This document shows positions 44,270-55,905 of a stretch of DNA of 64,000 nucleotides, in pieces. Each line of letters starts with the position of its first letter. Within the stretch, counting starts at the first letter, position 1. The translations under genes were made by a program, and so were the position numbers. The notes under the pieces are model-generated. The model ran no database searches. It saw only the letters and a program-made list of their open reading frames with translations, and was not told the origin of the DNA. The DNA comes from Isoetes taiwanensis (Eukaryota > Streptophyta > Lycopodiopsida > Isoetales > Isoetaceae): NCBI GenBank assembly GCA_021234155.1, contig JAJEKV010000026.1:372001-436000 (forward strand). The letters run 5' to 3'.

Positions 44270-45640
44270 ATCCTAAATTGTATGCAAGAACACAAAAAGG
44301 AGGTCGTGCACATACAACAGAGGCCTTAGATTAGTGTAACGGGCCCACGGTAGACCGCTCGAGTATTCGAACCTTGAATGTGCCTGTGGGGCATTCCCAA
44401 GACATTGCCATAAATGGGTAGAAGCGACTACTCATAAACATCTAGACGGTTTTGCCCAGTTAGTTAAGGGCATGTCGGTTAGGAACGTCACAGTTGGTAT
44501 CAGAGCAGGTCTCGAGTTCGAGTCTCCATGGGTGCCTATATGCATGGATAATTTGCAAAGACTTGGTAATCATTGTGACATGGTATAGCCTTGGATAGTT
44601 CTAGTGGGAGAGACTGTAATGGGACCATGGTAGACCGCTCGAGTATTCGAACCTTGAATGTGCCTGTGGGGCGTTCCCGAGACACCGGCATAAATGGGTA
44701 GAAGCGACTACTCATAAACGTCTAGACGGTTTTGCCCAGTTGGTTAAGGGCATGTCAACGTTAGAATTAGACTCATTGCAGCAGAACACGTACCATGAGA
44801 ATGAATTTAAAAAGAGACTGGGTGTTTCTAAAGACACATTTGAATACTTATGCAGGACATTGGGTCCAATATTGATGAAATAAGATATGTGTTTTAGACT
44901 AGCTACTACGGTGGAAAGGAAAGTGATGATAGCTTTGTCCAAACTAGCTACAAGGACACATTAACTGGAGTGATAGATTCGTATGGAGTTGGCTATGCTA
45001 CTGCATAGCAAGCAGTCTTAGAATTTGTCAATGCAGTGAACACGAAGTTAAACAGTCTTTATATCAAGTGCCCTTCACCTTCGCGGATGCAAGTTTTGGC
45101 AAAAGAGTTCGAGACAGTTCGGGGGATCCCATATATTAGTGGAGCAATAAGTGGGCTGTATATCCCAATTATTGTTCCAAAGTCTTCTCCTCGAGAATAT
45201 TATAATAGGAAAGGCTTCCACTCTATTATCTTGCAATTGATAGTTTCTCATGAATGCCTTGCATGGGATTTCGATGTTTGCTGGCCAGGTAGTATTCATG
45301 ATTGGACACTCTTTCAAAGATCACCAGAAGGCCGGGGTATTCTTAATGACTTCATCAATCCCTATTGTCTTGCAGGGGATGCAGCCTATCTGCCACATCA
45401 TTATATGCTAAGTCCATTCAAAGGACATAAAGAAGGTTTGAGTCGAGAGCAATATCACTAGAACTATATCAATCTTGCACAAGAATGCCAGTCGAACAAG
45501 CCTTTGGAAGATTAAAGGCTAGGTTCAGGATATTGCTCAGAAGGAATGACATAGATCTGAAGAACCTGGTGGAGGTTGTATCTGCTTGTTTAGTTATACA
45601 TAATGTTTGCATTGTCCGCAAAGATGATTTTGGTGAGTCT
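44270..45640 (+). pseudogene. PIF/Harbinger transposase, interrupted by a miniature LTR element
   Basis: Before the insertion the reading is TYNRGLRL, ending at 44334; it continues at 44766-44771 onward with DSLQQNTYHENEFKKRLGVSKDTFEYL. Later come CPSPSRMQVLAKEF, RGIPYISGAISGLYIPII, YYNRKGFHSIILQLIVSHE, WDFDVCWPGSIHDWTLFQRS and CLAGDAAYLPHHYML (45036-45461). A shifted frame gives PVEQAFGRLKARFRILL and VVSACLVIHNVC. This is the DDE_Tnp_4 layout. The second and third catalytic sites (HDW, GDAAY) are visible; the first, normally IDGTHI, reads ISGLYI, so its Asp is lost. Several stops also show it is inactive. Terminal repeats were not located. Confidence 0.85.
44335..44765 (+). mobile_element. 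TRIM-type miniature LTR retroelement inside the transposase
   Basis: 431 bases with two LTRs (44335-44492 and 44615-44765) starting TGTAA(C/T)GGG and about 90% alike. The primer-binding site TGGTATCAGAGC is at 44495-44506 and the polypurine tract GTGGGAGAGAC at 44604-44614. A perfect 5-base duplication ATTAG lies at 44330-44334 and 44766-44770. There is no coding capacity. The 3' LTR lacks seven bases near its end relative to the 5' LTR. Removing the element and one ATTAG rejoins the transposase frame as NRGLRLDSL. Confidence 0.92.
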
Positions 45641-45641
45641 T

Positions 45642-45986
45642 AGATCAGTGAGGCCAAAATGGAGTTGGAGAAGTCCATTGCACATGATCATGAGTTGAAA
45701 TGACGTAGAAATAGATCTAGAGTTGGCAACAATCAAGAGAGTACATGCAACGGATCTGAAATTCAGAAATCTTGTGAATATAGAATTTATAAGATTGTCG
45801 GAGCTTCATTATCTCCAAACGAAGCATATTGCAGAAACTTAAATGATTGTCAAGCAAAAATCGCATTACAGATTCCACCAGATGCCACTAGACGGAATGC
45901 TCTTGCAAAGATTATCTTCAAGAAGACAACTAATGAGCTTGTTACCAAGCGATACAGAACTGCTATTGGAGAGTCAAACTCCGACA
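45642..45986. other. Flank between the Harbinger relic and the copia LTR
   Basis: No further motif; possibly the 3' part of the Harbinger element. Confidence 0.4.
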
Positions 45987-45991
45987 ATTAG

Positions 45992-46558
45992 TGTTAAACA
46001 AGCTCAACTTGTTAGATATAACAGAATAATCACAAGCATACAATAACTTATAAGGCAACTAGCTCATGAAGTTCTCAACCATTGCAATATGTTTAAACAA
46101 TACATATGCAAATAAGTCAATACATTAATCTAAGGTATTGACCAATATTCTTCGAGACAGCAATGAAGACTAATCTCCAGAATTCCCCTGCAACTAATAC
46201 CTCCGATCAGTTTGAACAAATACATCTTGATCTTAGATCTTATAGATCCAATCCGGACCGATAGCAGGTGCTTCCGGATCGGTTCCAGCCTATTCGCCCT
46301 GGGCTTAGGAGCACGAGGGCATTTGGTCGATATCCATTCGACCCCTTAAAAACCATCTAATAATATATTTTACATGATTGTTTAACCATGTGCCACGTAA
46401 TATTCAAACATGCTCAATATCTCACTTCTTATCAACGTTTTAGCAACCCTAAGGTTCTACCATATTCTCCTGCTACTTAATGCTTAATCCCTTCTGCATG
46501 GCTTTGTTCTAACCACAAACACGTCTCACAGATATATCTAACATTAATAATTTCATCA
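45992..46558 (-). repeat. 3' LTR of the split copia element
   Basis: About 567 bases, from TGATGAAATT after the polypurine tract to GTTTAACA. The inner 390 bases match 19267-19656 with about six differences; the first 175 bases have no counterpart there. Confidence 0.8.
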
Positions 46559-46663
46559 TTCCCCTTCATGTTAGATATTATCTGACCAATATTTCTTCAC
46601 CTGTGTTACATCTTCTATCTGCAGCATGTTCACTGATTTTCTTCTTTTGCCTTAACACCTATT

Positions 46664-48774
46664 TTAAGTGCAATGTACAGAACTTATTCCAATATTTTCC
46701 TGCAGCATAATAAATCTGTGTACTGAGATTACCTTTGTAAACACATCTGCAAGCTGGTCTGCTGTACTTTTGTGTTCAACCTCTATAATCCCTTTTGCCA
46801 CCATATCTCTAATGAAGTGAACATGAAGTTCAATGTGCTTTGTCCTATCATGAAATACTGGATTTCTTGTTATAGCAATGCAACTCAAACTGTCAATGTA
46901 GAGTGTAGTTGGTTTATTCTGAGTTATGCCTAACTCAGCCAGTAATCTCCTGATCCAGACCACTTCCCTTGCTGCCAGTGAGGCAGCATTATATTCTGCC
47001 TCAGCTGTTGACATAGCTATACAATTTTGTTTTTTACATCTCCATGAAACTGTGCTTCCACCAACTTGTACAAGGTAACCAGATGTGGATGCCCTGGAGT
47101 CCAAATCATCTCCCCAGTCTGCATCAGAATATGCTGTTAAATCAAGATTAGTATTTGCAAAGGTTAATCCTTTATTTTGTGTGCCTTTCAGAAATCTGAG
47201 TACATGCTTTGCAGCCTGCCAATGTTTTCTTCCTGGATTGTTTCCATATCGACTTAGCATGTTTACACAAAATGCTATATCAGGTCTGCTACAATTAGCT
47301 AGGTACAAAAGACATCCAACTAATTCCCTATATGGATTTTTTCCATTTCCAACCTTTCCTCTTCATTTTTAGGACTCATGTCCATAGATAGCTTCTGTCT
47401 TGTGATCATAGGTGCTTTTACACCATTGCACTCTGTCATTCTAAATTTCTGAAGCATGCCCTGAATGTTCCTTTCTTGTATCAATGTTATTCTCTTATTC
47501 ACTCGATCCCTATGAACCTCGATTCCAAGGAATTTTTGTAGAGGGCCTAAGTCTGTCATTTTGAATCTCCCATTTAACAATTCTTTGCATTTGTTTAGAC
47601 ACTGCAAGTCATTACTCACCATAATATTATCATCTACGTATAGAGCTATGATGCAAAAGTGAACATTTTCTCTGTAAATATATAAGTTACCATCATTCAT
47701 CATCTTGCTGAAGCCTTGTTCTCTTAAGAACCCATCCATACATAGATACCACTGCCTGGGAGACTGCTTGAGCCCATACACTGCTTTTTTTAGTCTCCAT
47801 ACCATATTATTTCCTTGTTCAAAGCCTTTAGCCTGCTGCATGTATATTTTCTCATTCAAATCAGCATTCAAAAATGCTGTATTAACATCCATATGATGGA
47901 TTTCAAGATCTAATGCATTAGCATATGCAAGCAAAATTCTCAAACTTGTTAACTTAAGAATAGGGGAAAAGGTCTCATCATAGTCAATACCTTTCCTTTG
48001 AGAATAGCCTTGGGCCACCAAGCGAGCTTTGAATTTCTGTTCTCCATTATTTCCAATCTTTAGTTTGAATATCCATTTGTTTTTAACTATATTCCTGTCT
48101 TTGGGTTTTTCCACCAATTCAAATGTTTGAGTTCTAGCAAATGAACTCATTTCTTCTTCCATTGCTCTCCTCCAATGATCTGAATTATCAGAATTTAATG
48201 CATCCTCATAAGTGCTTGGCACACTAGGTTCCATTATGGCCATTAGCTCATGTATTTCTATGTTCAAATTTTGCAACCTTTTGGATGTTCCAGCAGGAGT
48301 TCTGCCATGTTTTTCAAAGTCTATATCCTCTTGTCCTTCTCTCAGTTTCTGTATTTCAGTAGATTTCTTTTTGGTGACTGAATCATGAATTACTGCCTTG
48401 TTTTCGTGATTCATGTCATTTTCTCTATTTTCCCTATCAATCACTGGTTCTGCAGTAATATTTCCCTGATCTCCATTAGTCACTGCTGCCATTTCATCAT
48501 CATCATCAATGCATGAGCTTGTTTGGCTATCTTTAACCCCTGTTTCCTGATTTTCATTTCTGCCATATAAGTCTTCTCGACCATCAATTTCCTTTCTGTT
48601 TTTGTATAAAATTGTTTCAGTGAATCTTACATCTCTACTCACAATAACTCTTCTTTCCTCTGGGTTATATATTCTATAACCCTTTGACATTTCGTTATAA
48701 CCTACTAGATAGCCTTTGATTGCTCTGTTATCAAGTTTCCTTCTCATTTCTTTAGGAATATGTGCAAAGGCCAA
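46664..48774 (-). pseudogene. Copia pol, C-terminal half (RT and RNase H)
   Basis: A 484-codon open frame from 48774 to 47320 starts in the integrase tail (FAHIPKEMRRKLDNRAIKGY). It contains the RT with SFARTQTFELVEKPKDRN, FSPILKLTSLRILLAYANA, TAFLNADLNEKIYM and the catalytic LYVDDNIMVSND. A frameshift near 47315 precedes the RNase H frame (47308-46664) with YSDADWGDDLDSRASTSG, MSTAEAEYNAASLAAREV and HIELHVHFIRDMV. Apart from that one shift the reading is unbroken over 2.1 kb, so the element is young. The missing N-terminal half is at 20640-21742 on the plus strand. Confidence 0.9.
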
Positions 48775-48775
48775 C

Positions 48776-51395
48776 CTTGCATAGGTATGTTAAAAATTGG
48801 CATATAGCCTCACACTCTAGTGGTAGCATACCACATTCCGCTAACATCATTTCATAGGGAGTTTGCAGTTTAACCCCAAGCTCAGCATGCAGAAATTTCT
48901 TTTGCACCTTTTTTATTTTTTGCCACAGTTCCAAAGATAAACCCGGCCCCCATACTTCGACAGCCGTATAGCACAACTACCTGCACTAGGGTTTTAAATG
49001 GCATTTTCTTCAAGCTAAATTTCCAGACACCTGCTTTCACACATTGTCTTTGCATTGCGAAAAAGGCCTTAAGCCCCCCATTCACTCTCCGCTCTACTGT
49101 TTGGTTCCACCTGAAGTTCTTATCTACCATAACCCCCAGATACTTGTAAGATATAGCTATCTCAACAGGATTGCCTTTATAGAAGAAAGCATAATTTCTG
49201 TCCAGGGTTGTCCCAAAAATCATTGCCTTAGTTTTACTCAAATTCACCCTCAGCCCCTTAGCATCACAGAAATCAGCCAAAATGTCTAAATGTTTCTGAT
49301 CCCTTCCTTGCTCCTAGCTATCAATACTATGTCATCAGCATAAAGCAAGTGAATAACATATCCGACCAAAGTGATTCCTCCCCCATATTCCGTACCCATT
49401 CTTCCAATTCATCAATAAAAATTCCAAAGAGGGTCGGAGATATAGGGCACCCTTGCTTGACCCCAATGTTACTGACCACCACATCTCCACACTCCTCACT
49501 GAAAGGCTTATAAAGTTTAACCAAGACTCTCTCATAAAGCAATCTTATTGCATCTCTATATTCTTCAGGCACACTTATGCGCTCCATGCTAATCTACAAA
49601 TTACCCCTGCATACCGTATCAAAGGCCTTGGTACAGTCTACAAACGCTGCAAATAGTGGCTTTCTTGTCCCTTTGACAACATCAATCATAACCCGAAAAG
49701 TAACAAGATGGTCTATGGTGGATTTCTGAGGCCTAAAACCTGCTTGTCCCTTAGCTCTGACATCACATGCTTCTGCCCAGCTGCTAATTTTATGCTCGAT
49801 AATTGTAGCATACAACTTCGCATACAAATTACTAACCATAATCATTCTGTAGTTGCCAGGGTCATTTCTATCTCCTGTCTTATGTATTAGAATCACCCTA
49901 TTAACCTGCCAGGTTGTAGGAAAGCCTTCCCTCACTGCTGCATTGAACATTAGTGTTAGTGCCTCCACCATTTTGGGCCCTGCCCACTTTAAAAGCTCGG
50001 CCACTAGGCCCGTGGCATCTGCCACCTTTCTATTGGCAAGCTTATGAATCCCCCATTGAACATCTGCTTTTGAAAAAGAAAAGGTGCACTTCCCTTTTTG
50101 CCATTCATCCTGCTGCCCTTCCACATGATACAATTTCCTTACCATATCTAGCAAATCCTCCGCATGTAAATAAGATTCTTCATGCCTACCTTGTTTAAGT
50201 TCCTTCTAGAATGTAGCCGGTTCCACTAACGAATCTCTTACTAATTCCTCTTGTTTACCTCGCAAGAAAGCCCATTTCTTTGCCTTAGTAAGAGTTTTAA
50301 ACTCTTTGATCAATTGTGCCCTAAATGGCCCCGTTGCTCCCTTGTATTGCTTCCTTTTTTCTCGGCATTCACTGTCAAACCAACCATTGCAAGGCAGTCC
50401 CTTTCTCCTATGCCCCGAAGGAAACATGTGCGGGCAGTAGTAGTAATTAAAGATGTTAGAAGAACACTTATCCCATCCACCTCCTCAGGCCATATCACCT
50501 GTTCATAATTATGTTCAAACATGTTAAGATATGCTTCTTTTTTTCGTTCAACTGCATACATCCGGTCCGAGCCTCTAATCTCTACATGTGCCTCTGGCTA
50601 TCTTCCTTTTGCCATGATGGACGCAATGATAGATACATTGTCTGACTCACTTCTCTCATCCAAATCTGCAAAAAGATAACTTGTTCCAGAAAATGAGCTG
50701 CTGCAATAAAATAATCAACTACACTCTTGCCTCTACATGTACATTTAGAAGTCTCTAGAAAGTTTCTAGTTGCGTTATATAAAAGCAAATTTAAGCCACT
50801 ACATATGTTCAATAAAGCAGTACCCATCGGGGTAGGCCACTGTTCCAAATAAAATGAAAAACGATCCCATCCGACATCACGCAACTCCTGGTCATCTAGC
50901 TGCTCCATCCATACTGGGTCACCCTGCCAACTTGCTATTGCTACTTACTTCTTCGCTGTTCTTCCATTGAAATCCCCCATGAGTACCACTTTCCCCAGAG
51001 CCATAAAACCTAAAATTTCTTGTTCAAGCATCTGAAATGGATCGTCTATATCTAGGTGATACAACTGATATGTCTGCTGCTTTAAGGGGGGAAAGTAGCA
51101 ACCTGCAATAAATACCTTACGTTCCTTTCCCAGAAGTTCCATCCAGATGCACTACTTAGAATCCTTCACTACCTTTACCATACATAACAAGCCAGCCCAC
51201 TATATCCTCTTCTCCTCCACCGCTTCGTGTTCCATACTGAATGCAAGAGACAGAAGCCTGGTATATCTGGCAAGCCAAATTCTTCGTGTTCCCATGTTTC
51301 TAAAAAGAAAGCCAAATCAACTAATGCCAGAACATCTTCCATGGACTACACTTTTTCAGCACTCAATTGGTTGTTGTTCCACGCCATAACCCTGA
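48776..51395 (-). pseudogene. LINE ORF2: APE endonuclease and reverse transcriptase
   Basis: Endonuclease pieces: FFLETWEHEEFGLPDIPGF (near 51310), FIAGCYFPP and VLMGDFNGR (50945-51142), then MCSGLNLLLYNATRNF-like and VVDYFIAAAHF (50582-50908). RT pieces: ATGLVAELLKWAGPKMVEAL, AKGQAGFRPQKSTIDHLVTF and FVDCTKAFDTV (50154-49594), GVKQGCPISPTLFGIFIDEL (49587-49327), a YADD-region frameshift near 49320, then KYLGVMVDKNFRWNQ and VVLYGCRSMGAGF (49280-48882). At least six frameshifts or stops. The protein would nick the target, prime and copy the LINE RNA. Confidence 0.85.
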
Positions 51396-51479
51396 TAGTC
51401 TCTATTCCCTATTCAGAAACTTGCACCTTCCCGTATTTCCAAAATGCCTTCTTATTATTTTGCTTTGCTGCTTTGAACT

Positions 51480-52560
51480 TTTAGATTTTTATTTTATAGC
51501 TTTCATATTATCCTTGGTAAGATCCTCGTTAATCCAAATGTTCTTTCCTTTTAATTCTGTCTTTTGCTGGAGCACCTTGGTTCTACTAGCGGTTTAAGAA
51601 TTTGACAACCACATTTCGTAGTTTGGCCCCTTTCGGCCCAGCTCAGAATGCGTCCTCGATCTCAATCCCTTCAAGTTTCAGCTGGTTTGAAAAAAAGCGT
51701 AGAGCCTCCGCTCTTGTATTCTCATTTTCAACTTCTGGTAGACCTGCCATTCTCAGTTAAGTGCTCTTTTCTAGCGCTCCTGGAGCTCAAGAATGTCATC
51801 CATACGTGAATTTAAGTTAGTGACTACTTCTTTCACTGTTTCTGACACATGTTCCTCATTAGCATCTGATACAGGTCCTATTCTCTTTCTTTCAAACTGT
51901 TAATCTCTTCTCTCAAAATCTGATTTTCCTGCTTTATATTGGCACTCATTGCTGTAAACTCTTCTTTCAGAGACCTATTGGCTTGCTGTAATTCAGACAA
52001 AGAACTAGAAATTTGGCGTAGTGCACATACCAGTTCAGATTCCCTCTTTGCTGCCTCGGATTCTCTGGCCGCTGCCTTCCTTTCATATTTGATCCATAGT
52101 GTCCATGAGCCTTATCATTATATTGACTAAGAAGCCATTGACATCTTGATGGCTACATTCCCTATTGTAGCCGGGCCCCAAGCATCGCAGAGATCCCAAG
52201 CATCGATCCAGAGGTCAAGAAATTATATGTCCCCTGCTGAAAAACCTTTGTGCCAGCATCCCCTGCACCCGGATTTATATCAGACTCATACTCTGATTCT
52301 GAGTCCATCGATTCCTCCTGTTTTTGAATTATGTCTCCAGTACATTTTTTGCTCCGAGTCCTCCCATCTGGGTCACATGGGCTGCAGTTAGATAAGACCG
52401 CTTGCCCTTTTCTATTTTTTTTTTTGCTTTCGATGGAGGCCACAAAAGCGACCTCCCTGTTTGTCCCTTTTTCAGCCGCAAAGATAATGGGAGCCACAGA
52501 GGCGACCTCCTTGCTTGCCCCAATGATGCCCTCCTTGCTTGCCCCAGTTAAAATAGTAGC
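51480..52560 (-). pseudogene. LINE ORF1 (L1 ORF1p-like), decayed
   Basis: In broken frames the minus strand reads, from about 51910, VSDANEEHVSETVKEVVTNLNSRM (coiled-coil-like), LRMAGLPEVENENTRAEAL, FSNQLKLEGIEIEDAF, and KGKNIWINEDLTKDNMK just before ORF2. These correspond to the ORF1 segment in the LINE at 58976-62822 (LGMPEVAKENTKHV, TSVFINEDLTKAAAW). The upstream frame 52497-52162 with MDSESEYESDINPGAG may be its N-terminal part. Confidence 0.6.
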
Positions 52561-52639
52561 ATCAGTCGTTGTTGCATTGCTTTCCCCAGCTAAAATAGTA
52601 GCACCGGTCGCTATTGCAGAATCTGTGGACCCAGGGACA

Positions 52640-53960
52640 CCATCACCAGAGATGCGAGAGATGCCGCCCTTTTAGCCCTAGTTTTTTTTTTTTTTTTTGC
52701 ACCTGCGCCTCGCCGGGGGGGAGGAAGAGAGAGAGAGAGGGGGGGAGGAAGGGAGGATTGTTGTTCGTTGAGACAACGCGTGTATTAGGAGATACCTGGG
52801 CGAGAGATTTTGACCAGGGCCCTCCACTCATTTGAGCAACGTTTCTGGTTCTCCCTTCTTGTCTAGATCCTACCGCTTTCTATGATTGATCGTCTGCTTT
52901 TGATAAACTTATGGGATTCCTGGGTTCTTCCAGACATCCTTTGTATTATTACTTGAACCTCCTACGCCTCTAACTTTCTTATGGTTGTTATGCCCTTCCC
53001 CTATGCTGATTTATGGGCTACTACTTTGCATCCCTGCACTGCTTGAATGGCCCTCATTTGTGACTAGCTTTGGATTCTCATTCTGCCTCTCAAAATAGCT
53101 TCTTGCATCCTTTGTGCGAGAGAGGCTTGTGGCGGCAATGCTACTTGTGCTCTTGTGCTTTGGTAAAATGGGGCCCTTTTGCTATTGTAGCTACATCTTT
53201 ACGCTTCTTTTTATCTATTGCTTTTATCGATGCTGCAAATTTGCGCATAAATTATGCTAGTTTATCACCCACATTCAGCATGGTAGATATCTTTTGTGCA
53301 GGTGCGCCTTTTCCCGTTCCTAAGGTTGCAGCTTTCAGTTTTTGGATTGTCTCTAAGGCATTCACACTTGCTTTTGTGGCCTTAATTTTAGATCTGCTAC
53401 TATTCCTGGTGCACTGATCCCTGCCTCAAAGAGGGCCTGATTTATGGCAGAAGCATAATTTGTGGCAGAAGCTACAACTACTAGGGCTGAATTTAAAGTT
53501 GCAGGGCAGAGATCTTGGTTTACCTTATGAGGAGCCAAAGCACCAAGAGATGGAGACGAATTACTGGAAGCGTCAAGTAATGTGGGCAATTTGGTTGAAA
53601 CCCCAAATGAAGGGGCATAAAGGTACAGGGCCTCAGAGGCCATGCTACAGTTTGATTTGCCCCTCGTAGGGGCCGATTGAGGCATTGGCCCTCCATTCTT
53701 CCCACCTGGCTAGAGTTCGTAGTTTGCTCCTAAACCTGTGCTTGAAAACCCATCTAACTGGAGTGATTTTCCAAAAGCCCTGCTCGCTTTGCCCAGCGAA
53801 TGATCTGGTGGAGGCCCTGGGTCCCCGTTGAAAATACCTGGATCGAAACCAAACAATTTTTCTACAGCCACCTGGTTTGATAATATCTATGATGGGATTG
53901 AGAAGCATCTCAGAATAGATTCTTTGTTCAAAGGATCGAGCAAAGCCAAAGGAGGTTCAA
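52640..53960 (-). other. Putative 5' region of the B-type LINE
   Basis: GC-richer than its surroundings. Minus-strand frames 53908-53645 and 53685-53362 read as one low-complexity Ala/Ser/Pro/Gly protein when joined (EKLFGFDPGIFNGDPGPPP, then MPQSAPTRGKSNC...). T18 (minus A18) and (GA)n runs lie at 52682-52750. It may be the ORF1 leader of the LINE or an unrelated insertion; no diagnostic motif. Confidence 0.35.
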
Positions 53961-53964
53961 CTTG

Positions 53965-54715
53965 AAATCCCATACGAACGATCTAAGTGGATGAAATAAA
54001 TTATCTTTTGAGTTTTTACATAACGAAAATATATGGAAAGGGGTGGTTTTTTTATCACGTTGTGCAACATTTTTAAAAGCATTATTCGACAATAGATATT
54101 TTTTTAGATATTATGGACCATATACTGAAGGGCTTTATGCTAACCTAGGAATGCTGATGGCATATCCATAATGTGTACAGGTTAAGCTCTCGGGAGCAAA
54201 GCATTAAACAAACATCCAACATATGAAACCACTTGGTGAGTCTGATCACCTCGCTCAAAAGGAATCATTACTAGAATAGTCATACTATGCATAAGAGTAG
54301 ACAACCTAAAGAATAATCCAATCAAATGAAAAAAAAGTAATTTAACAAAGTCTTGACCAACTTGTTATAATGGCATCAACTCAAAGGTGAAAGTATTCCA
54401 AGAGAGTAATACTAAGAAAGGGGAAATCTCTAGAGTACGAAATTGAATCACATATGTATGGATTAAATGTAAAATAAGAATAATAATCTAATTGCATAGT
54501 CCTTTGTCATCAAAGGATATGTCATGAGGATATATCACATCGACAAAACTTTGTGGCCATAAGCTTATCCTAGATAATTCATTAACTCATAACTTTATGT
54601 ATATATATATATTAAATATGATTGGTGCATCCGTCGCGAGAGGTGGGCAACATATGATTGGCTAAGGACGAATAAAAAAGAAAGGAAACGAAATGAAATG
54701 AAACGAAAGGGAAAG
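53965..54715. other. Stretch without a recognisable gene
   Basis: AT-rich, short frames, a short (TA)n run at 54600-54611. Nothing recognised. Confidence 0.4.
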
Positions 54716-55575
54716 CAACTAAAAGCATAGTTACCAGTTACTAAGTTCCGAACTTCGTTCTCGTTTCGGAACTAGTTCCTGGAGGTCGGGCGTCCTGGGA
54801 ACTATTGGGAATGTTCCCATATGGCTTATTACCGGGAACAGAGTTCCGGAACTAGCTCTCGGTAATAAAAAATTTAACCAAGTTATTTGGAAACCAAGTT
54901 CCCGGTAATAAAAATTTTAACCTCTATTTTTTTCAATGGTGAACTGTGAATTCAATGGTCTCGTGGGCCCGTGCCAAGAAAAAAAAAATTGTGCCGAAGC
55001 CCAAGATTGAAGATTCCTTCCTCTGTGGCTATTCTTCTCGCCTCTTTTGTCGTCGATCCATCCTGACTCTTCTTCTGCTGCAATCGATTGAGTCTGCGGT
55101 CGAATCTAAGCCCTGCAGCAGATAGCCTTCATCAGGTCGATCGAGATGAGTACCTCCTTAATAAAAGGTATGTTCTTATTTTGTTCTTCCTTCAACCTGT
55201 GCGGCTGTTATACAGATAGAACCAAAAATAATATGGGACAAGAACGATTGCATACATACATGGACGCAGACATTGGATAAAAAGATATCAAGATTCAACA
55301 TTGATTTGGTACTAAGCCAACCATACTCACCAACAGCAAGTAAGCTTCTATGCATTAGATTCATTCGCTTCAGTCTCAATATTATGCCATCCAGAATGGA
55401 TTCTTCTGTAATGGCCATTCATTTCTGTTTATACTTTATACATGTCTCGATTTATCAATGCTCATCATTCTATTCATTTTTGTCAATATTCAGCCTTGAT
55501 TTATCAGTATTTTTTATTCTCTTTTAGTATTGTGTCATTCATTTTCTCTATCTTACTGGTTGATCACGTTCGGGT

Positions 55576-55752
55576 CCTTCACGTTTGCTTATTGCTGCTA
55601 TAAAAAAATGCTTGGAAAATACCCTCTATAGTAGAGGATTTATGGTCAGATTGCTTGCTAATTCCTTCACGTTTGCTTATTGCTGCTATAAAAAAAATGC
55701 TTGGAAAATACCCTCTGTAGTAGAGGATCTATGGTCAGATTGCTTGCTAATT
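55576..55752 (+). repeat. 88-base tandem duplication
   Basis: Two copies starting CCTTCACGTTTGCTTATTGC at 55576 and 55664, differing by one inserted A and three or so substitutions. Confidence 0.88.
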
Positions 55753-55826
55753 CTGATTCTGATTCTGATTCTGATTCTGATTCTGATTCTGATTCTGATT
55801 CTGATTCTGATTCTGATTCTGATTCT
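55751..55826 (+). repeat. (TTCTGA)n microsatellite, about 12 units
   Basis: Perfect hexamer run directly after the 88-base duplication. Read in one frame it would encode alternating Ser-Asp, in another Ile-Leu. Confidence 0.93.
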
Positions 55827-55905
55827 TGCTTGCTAGTTCTAATTCTAATCTTGCTTGCTAATTCTAACTGTAATATTGTTTGCTTTTGATTCAGGCTGCT
55901 AGAAT

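Larger units (their letters stand above)
45987..48774 (-). mobile_element. 3' half of the Ty1/copia element, cut by inversion
   Basis: On the minus strand from 48774: the integrase end, RT and RNase H, then a non-coding part, the polypurine tract GAAGGGGAA (46559-46567), and the 3' LTR ending at 45992. The 5 bases outside the LTR are ATTAG (45987-45991), the expected TSD on this side. The coding sequence begins exactly where the plus-strand half at 19262-21742 stops. Together they measure about 5.2 kb, a normal copia length. Confidence 0.88.
48775..53960 (-). mobile_element. B-type (L1-like) LINE body, 3' end removed by inversion
   Basis: Minus-strand element with ORF1 (about 53960-51480) and ORF2 (about 51395-48776). 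It ends abruptly with QFLTYLCKVG at 48776 in the middle of the C-terminal domain, against inverted copia DNA. The fitting 3' part is at 21741-22090 on the plus strand. The EN, RT and ORF1 match the LINE at 58976-62822 throughout, for example FFLETWEHEEFGLP here and FFLETCEHEEKGLP there. Confidence 0.85.

Noticed and set aside
44500-44545. tRNA-like words (CTCGAGTTCGAGTCTCC) after the primer-binding site
   Set aside because: No cloverleaf can be built around them; they lie inside the miniature LTR element.
55585-55889. Frames with (IL)n or (SD)n repeats
   Set aside because: Translation of the 88-base duplication and the TTCTGA hexamer run.
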